A stretch of 32,748 bases of DNA from JACVRW01 sp035705985 (GTDB taxonomy: Bacteria > Actinomycetota > Thermoleophilia > Solirubrobacterales > Thermoleophilaceae), in the NCBI GenBank assembly GCA_035705985.1, contig DASSVP010000250.1, positions 1 through 32,748 on the forward strand. The letters are read 5' to 3'. Numbering within the stretch: the first letter of the stretch is position 1; every line of letters begins with the position of its first letter. The translations under genes and the position numbers were made by a program. A model generated the notes under the pieces. That model ran no database searches, was not told where the DNA came from, and saw nothing but the letters and a program-made list of their open reading frames with translations. This document shows positions 14,249 to 20,495 of this stretch, in pieces.

Positions 14249-15711
14249 GCATTGCCACCGAGGAACAGCAGGTAGTCGAGAAGGTCCAGAACAAGCTCTA
14301 CATCGGGGGTGAGTGGCGCGACGCCTCCGGCGGCGGGACGCTGTCGGTGCTCGATCCCGCCACCGAGGAGCCGCTCTGCGACGTGGCCGACGCGACGCCG
14401 GACGACGCGATGGCGGCGCTGGATGCGGCGGTGGAAGCCCAGCAGGAATGGGCGAGTTCGGCCCCGAACGACCGCGCGGGGATCCTCTGGAAGGCCTTCG
14501 AGCTGCTGATGGAGCGAGCCGACGAGCTCGCCACGCTGATGACGCTCGAGATGGGCAAGCCGGTGGCGGAGTCGAAGTCCGAGATCGTCTACGCGGCCGA
14601 CTTCTTCCGCTGGTTCTCGGGCGAGGCGCTCAGGATCGACGGCAACTACAAGCAGTTCGCGAACGGCACGAGCCGGGTGCTCGTGATGAAGCAGCCCGTC
14701 GGGCCCACACTGATGATCACGCCGTGGAACTTCCCGATGGCGATGGGCACCCGCAAGCTCGGCCCGGCGATCGCCGCGGGCTGCACGAGCGTCGTGAAGC
14801 CGGCGCAGCAGACGCCCTTGTCGATGCTCGCGCTCGCCCAGATCCTTGAGGAGGCCGGCCTGCCCGGTGGCGTGGTGAACATCGTCACGACGTCTTCGTC
14901 CGGCAAGACGACCGGGCCGCTGATCGAGGACGGGCGACTGCGGAAGCTGTCCTTCACCGGGTCGACCGAGGTCGGGCGCTCGCTGATCGAGGCGTCGGCG
15001 AAGAACGTCCTGAAGGTGTCGATGGAGCTGGGCGGGAACGCGCCGTTCCTGATCTTCGAGGACGCCGATCTCGACGCGGCCGTCGAGGGCGCGCTGCTGG
15101 CCAAGATGCGGAACATCGGCGAGGCCTGCACGGCGGCGAACCGCTTCCACGTGGCGGAGTCGGTGCGCGAGGAGTTCACGAAGCGGCTGGCCGAGAAGAT
15201 GGGCTCGCTCAAGATCGGCCGCGGGACCGAGGAGGACGTGAAGGTCGGGCCGCTGATCGACGAGCCGTCGCGCGAGAAGGTGATGGAGCTGGTGGAGGAC
15301 GCGCTCTCGAAGGGAGCGACGAAGGTCGTGGGCGGCGAGATCCCGGACGGCCGCGGCTACTTCGTGGAGCCGACCGTGCTCGGCGACGTGCCCGAGGAGG
15401 CCCGCGTCTTCCATGAGGAGATCTTCGGCCCGGTGGCGCCGGTGGGCGGTTTCGAGTCCGAGGAGGACGCGATCGCGCGCGCCAACGACACCGAGTACGG
15501 CCTGGTCGCGTACGTCTTCACCCGCGACATCAAGCGCGCGATCCGCGTCTGCGAGGGGCTCGACACCGGAATGGTGGGACTGAACCAGGGCATGGTCTCG
15601 AACGCCGGCGCCCCGTTCGGGGGCGTGAAGCAGAGCGGGATCGGCCGCGAAGGCGGCAAGGAGGGTCTCGAGGAGTTCCTCGAGACGAAGTACGTCGCGG
15701 TGAACCTCTAG
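14245..15711 (+). CDS. gabD: NAD(P)-dependent aldehyde dehydrogenase, GabD-like (succinic semialdehyde dehydrogenase)
   Basis: The 488-residue protein belongs to the aldehyde dehydrogenase superfamily. Visible are MITPWNFPMAM, the nucleotide-binding SFTGSTEVGR, the general base Glu261 in SMELGGNAPF, catalytic Cys295 in GEACTAANRF, and FHEEIFGPVAPV. The KPAQQTP and CTAANRF patterns and the C-terminal FGGVKQSGIGREGGKEGLEEFLE fit the GabD/GabD1 group, which oxidises succinic semialdehyde to succinate. Its ATG overlaps the preceding ThDP-enzyme stop (ATGA). Together the two could convert 2-oxoglutarate to succinate. The first 15 residues are variable. A short GC-rich inverted repeat, GGCCGGTCCGGCC (15729-15741), follows the stop without a T-run. 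Confidence 0.88.
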   Translation: MSIATEEQQVVEKVQNKLYIGGEWRDASGGGTLSVLDPATEEPLCDVADATPDDAMAALDAAVEAQQEWASSAPNDRAGILWKAFELLMERADELATLMTLEMGKPVAESKSEIVYAADFFRWFSGEALRIDGNYKQFANGTSRVLVMKQPVGPTLMITPWNFPMAMGTRKLGPAIAAGCTSVVKPAQQTPLSMLALAQILEEAGLPGGVVNIVTTSSSGKTTGPLIEDGRLRKLSFTGSTEVGRSLIEASAKNVLKVSMELGGNAPFLIFEDADLDAAVEGALLAKMRNIGEACTAANRFHVAESVREEFTKRLAEKMGSLKIGRGTEEDVKVGPLIDEPSREKVMELVEDALSKGATKVVGGEIPDGRGYFVEPTVLGDVPEEARVFHEEIFGPVAPVGGFESEEDAIARANDTEYGLVAYVFTRDIKRAIRVCEGLDTGMVGLNQGMVSNAGAPFGGVKQSGIGREGGKEGLEEFLETKYVAVNL

Positions 15712-15853
15712 CCGTTCGCTCTCAGCTCGGCCGGTCCGGCCTCGCCCCTCTCCGAAGGAACGAGCTCGACCCGTCGGACGAGCCGCTTCGGCCACCCCGC
15801 CAGTATCTCCGCACGCAGGATCCTTTTCACCGGTTGCGGGGCTCGGCGGTCGT

Positions 15854-16897
15854 ATGGATGGTGAAGGCGTGCCCCTCAACCGGGTTGCTTCCGGTGGGAT
15901 TGCACTGGCAGTTGGATGTCTGCTCTGCTTTTCCGCCCCAGCCGCCGCCGGCCCCAAGGTCGCGGCAGTCCAGGTCGCCCTGAAGCGACTAGGGCTCTAT
16001 AACGCCACCGTCGACGGGGTCCGCGGACCCGTGACGAAGGCCGCCATCGTGCGCTTTCAGCGGCGCAGAGGCCTGCCCGTGGACGGGGTCGTCGGCCCGC
16101 AGACGAGGCGCGCCTTCGGCAAGCGCGGCCGGCCGGTGTTCGGCACCCGGACGATGAAGCGCGGCGACCGCGGTTGGGACGTCGCGGCCATGCAGTACAT
16201 CCTGGCCCGGCGCGGCTATCCGCCCGGCGCAATCGATGCGGTGTTCGGCCCGATGACCGACGTTGCCCTGCGGAACTTCCAGCGCGCGTTCGGGCTGGCC
16301 GCAGACGGAGTCGCCGGTCCCGTCACGATCGCGGCGCTACGGCGCGACGGTGCGTCGCGGAGGACGGTGCCGGTGGCGAACGGGGCGATCCGGCTGCTGC
16401 GACCGGTCCCGGGCCGTATCGGGGACCGGTTCGGTGCGCCGCGGTCGGGGGGCCGGACGCACACCGGACTCGACTTCCCGGTCGCCCACGGCACACGGGT
16501 CGGGGCCGCGGGTGCCGGCGTGACCGAGTTCGCCGGTTGGAACACCGGCGGCTACGGCAATCTCGTCGTGATCCGGCACGGACTCGGCTACACCACCTGG
16601 TACGCGCACCTCTCGGCGATCACGACCTGGAAGGGCGAGCAGGTCAGGGGCGGCACACGGATTGGCTACGTCGGCTCGACCGGTAGGTCCACCGGCCCTC
16701 ACCTCCATTTCGAGCTGCGCCAGCAGGCCGTCCCGGTCGACCCGCTGCCCTACCTGTGGCAGGCGGTTGCCACGCGTGCGAGCGTCAACGGGGGAGGTGT
16801 CGCCGCGCGGAAGTGCCCGATCCGGGCGCCCCTGGTGCGCTACCCGAAGGCGCCGCTCGACGCCTGCCGGGCGCAGAGGCTGACGCGGGCGCGCTAG
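15854..16897 (+). CDS. Secreted M23 peptidase with two peptidoglycan-binding domains
   Basis: The 347-residue protein begins with a signal peptide (hydrophobic stretch GGIALAVGCLLCFSAPAAAG, about 14-33). Two PG_binding_1 repeats follow: VQVALKRLGLYNATVDGVRGP (about 36-95) and MQYILARRGYPPGAIDAVFGP (about 110-170). The C-terminal LytM/M23 domain has HTGLD and GPHLHFE, the zinc-ligand motifs, plus YGNLVVIRHG and YVGSTGRSTG. It is expected to cut peptidoglycan cross-links or stem peptides outside the cell. The ATG at 15854 or the GTG at 15869 could be the start; the latter gives MPLNRVASGG, a more typical signal-peptide N-terminus. It converges on fumarase with a 6-bp gap. Confidence 0.88.
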   Translation: MDGEGVPLNRVASGGIALAVGCLLCFSAPAAAGPKVAAVQVALKRLGLYNATVDGVRGPVTKAAIVRFQRRRGLPVDGVVGPQTRRAFGKRGRPVFGTRTMKRGDRGWDVAAMQYILARRGYPPGAIDAVFGPMTDVALRNFQRAFGLAADGVAGPVTIAALRRDGASRRTVPVANGAIRLLRPVPGRIGDRFGAPRSGGRTHTGLDFPVAHGTRVGAAGAGVTEFAGWNTGGYGNLVVIRHGLGYTTWYAHLSAITTWKGEQVRGGTRIGYVGSTGRSTGPHLHFELRQQAVPVDPLPYLWQAVATRASVNGGGVAARKCPIRAPLVRYPKAPLDACRAQRLTRAR

Positions 16898-16904
16898 AGG
16901 CGCC
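16888..16904. terminator. Short stem-loop between convergent M23 and fumarase genes
   Basis: GGCGC (16888-16892) and GCGCC (16900-16904) can pair around a 7-nt loop that contains the M23 stop codon. No T-tract follows. It could be a weak bidirectional terminator. Confidence 0.3.
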
Positions 16905-18217
16905 TACTCGGACGTGTCAGACCCGCGGGCCATCGCTCGCAGGTCGAGGGCCTTGTCCAGGATCTCCTCGTCCACGCCCTTCTCGATCGCAACCTCGCGG
17001 ATCGTGCGGGCGGACTCCACGGCCTCCTTCACGATCTCGGTCGCCAGGTCGTAGCCGATGTAGGGGTTCAGGGCGGTCGCGATCGCCGGTGTCGACTCGG
17101 CGTGGCGGCGCAGGTTGTCCTCGTTCGCCGTCAGGCCGTCCACGCACTTCTCGGCGAGCATCCGGCTCGCTGAGCTGAGCAGCGTGATCGAGTCGAAGAC
17201 GTTGCGGGCCATCATCGGCACGCGCACGTTCAGCTCGAAGTTGCCCTGCGTCCCGGCCACGCTCACGGCGGTGTCGTTCCCGATCACCTGCGCGGACACC
17301 TGGAGCACCACCTCCGGGATCACCGGGTTCACCTTGCCGGGCATGATCGACGAGCCCTTCTGCAGCTCCGGGAGCTGAAGCTCGACGAAGCCGGTGCGGG
17401 GTCCGGAGCCCATCAGAACGAGGTCCTGGGCGATCTTCGTGAGGGATACGGCGACGCCCTTCAACGCCGCGTGCAGCTCCACCAGGCCGTCGCGATTCGC
17501 CTGCGCCTCGAAGGGGTCCAGCGGCGCCTCGCCCAGACCAAGCCGCTCGCGCACCTTGTGCGCAAACTCGGCGTGGGTGTTGAGTCCGGTGCCGGTCGCG
17601 GTGCCACCGAGCGGGATTTGGGAGGCACGCTTCAGCGAATCCCGGACGCGGTCGTGCCCGAGGCGGATCTGGGCGGCGTAGCCCGCGAACTCCTGGCCAA
17701 GGGTCACGGGGACGGCGTCCATCATGTGCGTGCGCCCGGCTTTCACCAGCTCCGAGAAGTCCTGAGCCTTCTGGGTGAAGGAGCTCGACAGCTGCTCGAG
17801 GGCGGGCAGGAGCTCTTTCTGAACCGTGTCGACGGCGGCGAGGTGCACGGCCGACGGGAACACGTCGTTCGACGACTGCCCCATGTTCACGTGGTCGTTC
17901 GCGTGGACGCCCTCGCCGGCGAGGTTCGCGATCACCTCGTTCGCGTTCATGTTCGAGGAGGTGCCCGAACCGGTCTGGAAGACGTCGATCGGGAACTGGT
18001 CGTCGTGCTGGCCGGCCGCGACCTCGTCACCGGCCGCGGCGATGCGCTCGGCGATGTCACCGTCGAGCAGTCCGAGCTCGCCGTTCACGCGCGCCGCCTC
18101 CGCCTTGATGCGCCCGAGCCAGCGCACCACGGGGGTCGGCACGCGCTCGCCGGAAACCGGAAAGTTGTTGACTGCCTTCGAGGTCTCGGAACCCCACAGC
18201 TGCTGTTCGACGGCCAT
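16904..18217 (-). CDS. fumC: Class II fumarate hydratase
   Basis: The 437-residue protein interconverts fumarate and malate in the TCA cycle. It has TGSGTSSNMNANEV, HVNMGQSSNDVFPSA, KAGRTHMMDAVPVTLGQEF (catalytic His region) and the superfamily signature GSSIMPGKVNPVIPE with the mobile-loop catalytic Ser. The length is slightly below the usual 460 residues. I prefer the ATG at 18217 (MAVEQQLWGSETSKA) over the ATG at 18247, because TACGCT lies exactly 6 nt upstream, which would give a leaderless mRNA. The neighbouring possible 2-oxoglutarate-to-succinate module would feed the same part of the cycle, although it is on the other strand. Confidence 0.95.
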   Translation of the reverse strand: MAVEQQLWGSETSKAVNNFPVSGERVPTPVVRWLGRIKAEAARVNGELGLLDGDIAERIAAAGDEVAAGQHDDQFPIDVFQTGSGTSSNMNANEVIANLAGEGVHANDHVNMGQSSNDVFPSAVHLAAVDTVQKELLPALEQLSSSFTQKAQDFSELVKAGRTHMMDAVPVTLGQEFAGYAAQIRLGHDRVRDSLKRASQIPLGGTATGTGLNTHAEFAHKVRERLGLGEAPLDPFEAQANRDGLVELHAALKGVAVSLTKIAQDLVLMGSGPRTGFVELQLPELQKGSSIMPGKVNPVIPEVVLQVSAQVIGNDTAVSVAGTQGNFELNVRVPMMARNVFDSITLLSSASRMLAEKCVDGLTANEDNLRRHAESTPAIATALNPYIGYDLATEIVKEAVESARTIREVAIEKGVDEEILDKALDLRAMARGSDTSE

Positions 18218-18223
18218 ACTGGA

Positions 18224-18229
18224 AGCGTA
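18224..18229 (-). promoter_or_regulatory. Candidate -10 element of fumC (leaderless type)
   Basis: On the minus strand TACGCT is 6 nt before the ATG at 18217, so transcription would start at the initiation codon itself. Confidence 0.5.
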
Positions 18230-18323
18230 CCCAGGCCGGTTTCGCACAGAGTTCGCCCCCGAACCAGTGCATTCGCTGTGCGCTGCGGGCGGCGCGACGG
18301 CTTACGTGTTGCAATCGCCCGGC

Positions 18324-18836
18324 GTGACGGCTCTCATTCGTATTGACCGGTCGTGGACTCCGGCCGGCGAGGGTCGGCCGAAGCCGATCCGATTCTGCTC
18401 GCGCTGCGGCCACCCCGCGGAGGACCCTCCCGGACGCCCGGAGATGCGCAAGCGCGTCTGCGTGCGCTGTGGGATGGGGATGATCCTGAGCTGCCCGAAG
18501 GAGGCGCTGCCGGGCACGGCCGCCGCGTTCCTGATCCTCGACTACGAGCTCCGCGTGAGCGCCGTCAGCGAGGCCGGCGAGCGCTACTTCGGCAAGGAGA
18601 AGGAGCTGATCGGCTCGGGCCTGCTCGACCTGGTGACGAGCCCGCTCGGCGACGACCAGCTCGTCCGCAACGCGACGGTGGCCACGCAACGGCCATGCGA
18701 CCCGGTCGTCATGCCGCTCCGCCTGCTCGAGCCGACCGGCGACTCGGTGGGCACGATGGCCGCCCGGATCGCCACCTGCGGCCCGCCGCGAGCCGCGCTG
18801 CTCACGGTCGAGCCGAGCGAGTTCGGCCGCCGCTAG
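18324..18836 (+). CDS. Zinc-ribbon plus PAS-domain small protein
   Basis: The 170-residue protein has an N-terminal zinc ribbon with two CxxC pairs (Cys25/Cys28 in FCSRCG and Cys46/Cys49 in VCVRCGMG), then a PAS-like fold: AAFLILDYELRVSAVSEAGERYF, KELIGSGLLDLVTSPLGDD, and strands to LLTVEPSEF. I do not know a named family for this combination. PAS domains bind small ligands or cofactors; the ribbon could bind zinc and another protein or nucleic acid. No output domain such as a kinase is attached. The start is uncertain: GTG 18324 (chosen) or GTG 18306, neither with a clear ribbon-binding ribosome site. It precedes the MerR regulator by 235 bp on the same strand. Confidence 0.72.
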   Translation: MTALIRIDRSWTPAGEGRPKPIRFCSRCGHPAEDPPGRPEMRKRVCVRCGMGMILSCPKEALPGTAAAFLILDYELRVSAVSEAGERYFGKEKELIGSGLLDLVTSPLGDDQLVRNATVATQRPCDPVVMPLRLLEPTGDSVGTMAARIATCGPPRAALLTVEPSEFGRR

Positions 18837-18894
18837 AGAGCTGCGCCCTTGCCGAAGCACAGGGCGGTGCCCCGTGCGCACGGATGCCTTTCAA

Positions 18895-18988
18895 TGTGCA
18901 AGAACGCGACCACGGGTTGCGCAAGATCTCGGCACAGGGCAGAAACTTGCCTCAAGTTGCCCGCGCAAACGCCGAAAAGTTGTGCAAG
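18895..18988 (+). repeat. Cluster of TTGC/CAAG inverted-repeat elements upstream of merR-type gene
   Basis: The 235-bp leader before the MerR-type gene holds several small symmetric elements: TGTGCAAG (18895-18902), TTGCGCAA (18917-18924), ACTTG-CCT-CAAGT (18945-18957), TTGC-CCGC-GCAA (18957-18968) and TTG-TG-CAA (18980-18987). The main ones are about 30-33 bp apart, close to three helical turns. They look like a multi-site operator, possibly autoregulatory. No other feature is seen in this stretch. Confidence 0.5.
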
Positions 18989-19061
18989 GCCGCAAGCCCG
19001 TCCCAAGAGGTGGCCCTGACGTGGGAAGAAACAGCGGGACAGTTCTGCGATTCACCCGAGA

Positions 19062-19074
19062 CGGAGGCGACGTG
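19062..19074 (+). promoter_or_regulatory. Shine-Dalgarno fixing the MerR-type start
   Basis: ACGGAGGCGACGTG: GGAGG at optimal spacing to the GTG at 19072. It rules out longer in-frame starts such as 18874, although that frame is open. Confidence 0.65.
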
Positions 19075-19980
19075 AGCGGTATCAGGACCAACGCAGCGGC
19101 CGAGCTGTTGGGCGTGAGCCCCAACACGCTGCGTAGCTGGGAGCGCCGCTTCGGCTATCCCAAGCCGCGTCGGACCCAGGGCGGTCACCGCCAGTACGAG
19201 CTCACCGAGCTCGAGGCACTCCGCCGAGCGCTGCTCGAGACGCACAACATCTCTTCGGCGATCGAGCTGGCGCGCCAGCGCGGCGAGGGCCCCAGCTCCC
19301 CGAGCCGGCTGCTCGATGCCTTCGACCACTTCGACGAGCAGCTCGCCGACCGCATCATGGAGGAGAGCCTCGCCGTCCGCTCCGTGGAGCGCACGGTGGA
19401 GGAGGTGCTCCTCCCGGCGCTCGAGCAGGCCGAGGAGCGCGACAGCCGCGAGGCGGAGCGCGAGCTCGCCCTCCGCTGGGGGACCGGCTGGCTGCACGCG
19501 TCCCGGCGCGTCGTGGCGCCGGCCACCCGCCCGCAGGGAGTCCTGCTCTTCGACTCGAGCCCGCGGCTCGACATCGAGTCGCTGCACGTGCAGGCGCTCG
19601 AGCTTGGCCTGCGCCGCGCCGGCTTCCGAACGCTGCTGCTCGCCTTCGACCTCCCACCGGAGCGCGTCGTGCGCGCGATTCGTGCACTCGACCCGGTCGC
19701 CTTCGTCTTCTGCGGCGGCGAAGCGACGCTCGACGTGGTCGGCCGGCTCGTCTACACGGTCCGGCAGGTCGGCTCCGCGGCGCCGGTCTTCGAATACCGC
19801 GAGGCCATGCCGGTCACCGGCGACCACGGGATCCCCTCGCTCGGCTCGATGCCGGTCGAGGCCGCAGAGCGGCTCAAGGGCTACGTGGACAGCGGCCGCA
19901 TCGAGCAGGTCGTCGTCGTGCCGGAGCCCGAGGAAGCGCAGAGCGCGCGGATCAGCCTCGCGGCCCGCACGTCCGCCTAG
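19072..19980 (+). CDS. MerR-family regulator with degenerate B12-binding-like domain
   Basis: The 302-residue protein has a MerR winged helix (residues 4-70: ELLGVSPNTLRSWERRFGYPKP, then the TQGGHRQYE wing) of the CarH/LitR type. A helical bundle follows (about 80-150), then a Rossmann-like region (about 155-290) in the position of a cobalamin-binding domain. The canonical cobalamin motif (ExHxxG) is not present: aligned by the following LRRAGFRTLLLAFDLPP, Glu169 stands where the cobalt-ligand His should be and His172 where Gly should be. The usual EH pair in the bundle is also not visible. The GTG at 19072 has GGAGG 7 nt upstream, which decides the start. The stop shares CTAG with the convergent MarR gene. 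Confidence 0.85.
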   Translation: MSGIRTNAAAELLGVSPNTLRSWERRFGYPKPRRTQGGHRQYELTELEALRRALLETHNISSAIELARQRGEGPSSPSRLLDAFDHFDEQLADRIMEESLAVRSVERTVEEVLLPALEQAEERDSREAERELALRWGTGWLHASRRVVAPATRPQGVLLFDSSPRLDIESLHVQALELGLRRAGFRTLLLAFDLPPERVVRAIRALDPVAFVFCGGEATLDVVGRLVYTVRQVGSAAPVFEYREAMPVTGDHGIPSLGSMPVEAAERLKGYVDSGRIEQVVVVPEPEEAQSARISLAARTSA

Positions 19981-20411
19981 GCGGCGAGCTTCCGGCAGAG
20001 CTCGGAGAAGGTCCGCTTCTCCGACTCGTCCAGGTTCCCGAACGCCGCCGTGACCCGCTCCGAGTGCGCCGGGAACAGCCGCTCGACCAGCGCGCGCCCG
20101 GTGGCCTCGAGGTCGACCACCACCACGCGGCGGTCGTCGGGCGCGCGCCGCCTCGTCACGAAGCCCCGCGCCGCGAGCGTCCCCGTGACCTCCGTGGCGT
20201 TGGCCTTGCTCCAGCCGAGCCGCCGGCGGAGCGTCTTCAGCTCGAGCGAGCCGCCCGCAGTGGTGAGCACGACGAGTACGGAGAAGCCGGCCGCCGTCAC
20301 GCCCTCGCGCTCCAGCTCGAGGGCCAGCCGCTTCCGCACGGTCGCCTCCGCGCGCAGCAGCCCCTGGAGGGCGCGGTGAGCGAGCGGGTCGCCTAGCTCG
20401 AGGGACGACAT
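19977..20411 (-). CDS. MarR-family transcriptional regulator
   Basis: The 144-residue protein has the MarR winged-helix layout: N-terminal dimerisation helices, LEREGVTAAGFSVLVVL, the recognition segment LKTLRRRLGWSKANATEVTGTLAARGFVTR, the wing RRAPDDRRVVVVDLEATGRALV with the family-typical DxRxxxxxLT-like pattern, and C-terminal helices. MarR proteins usually repress their own and neighbouring genes and respond to phenolic or oxidative signals. It diverges from ileS (84 bp between starts) and the ATG is preceded by TAGGAT at 9 nt, with no ribosome-binding site. Its stop shares CTAG with the MerR-type gene. Its ligand and targets cannot be read from the sequence. Confidence 0.88.
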   Translation of the reverse strand: MSSLELGDPLAHRALQGLLRAEATVRKRLALELEREGVTAAGFSVLVVLTTAGGSLELKTLRRRLGWSKANATEVTGTLAARGFVTRRRAPDDRRVVVVDLEATGRALVERLFPAHSERVTAAFGNLDESEKRTFSELCRKLAA

Positions 20412-20420
20412 TCGCGCGCG

Positions 20421-20426
20421 ATCCTA
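20421..20426 (-). promoter_or_regulatory. Candidate -10 element of the MarR gene (leaderless type)
   Basis: On the minus strand TAGGAT is 9 nt before the ATG at 20411; the bases between are GC-only apart from the last A. Confidence 0.5.
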
Positions 20427-20479
20427 AGGCGCGGCCCGGACGGGTCCGCGCGCCGGCGAGCGCGTCCGAGCCGCGCTCG

Positions 20480-20485
20480 TAGAAT
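20480..20485 (+). promoter_or_regulatory. Candidate -10 element of ileS
   Basis: TAGAAT lies 10 nt before the GTG at 20496. No Shine-Dalgarno is present, and no T-box leader would fit. Confidence 0.5.
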
Positions 20486-20495
20486 CGAGCGGCCC

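Noticed and set aside
15729..15741. GGCCGGTCCGGCC as terminator of the aldehyde dehydrogenase operon
   Set aside because: The arms leave no workable loop and no T-tract follows, so I did not list it as a terminator.
18874..19071. N-terminal extension of the MerR-type protein from an in-frame GTG at 18874
   Set aside because: The extension is Arg-rich and has no conserved features, while GGAGG precedes the GTG at 19072 and the MerR helix begins right after it.
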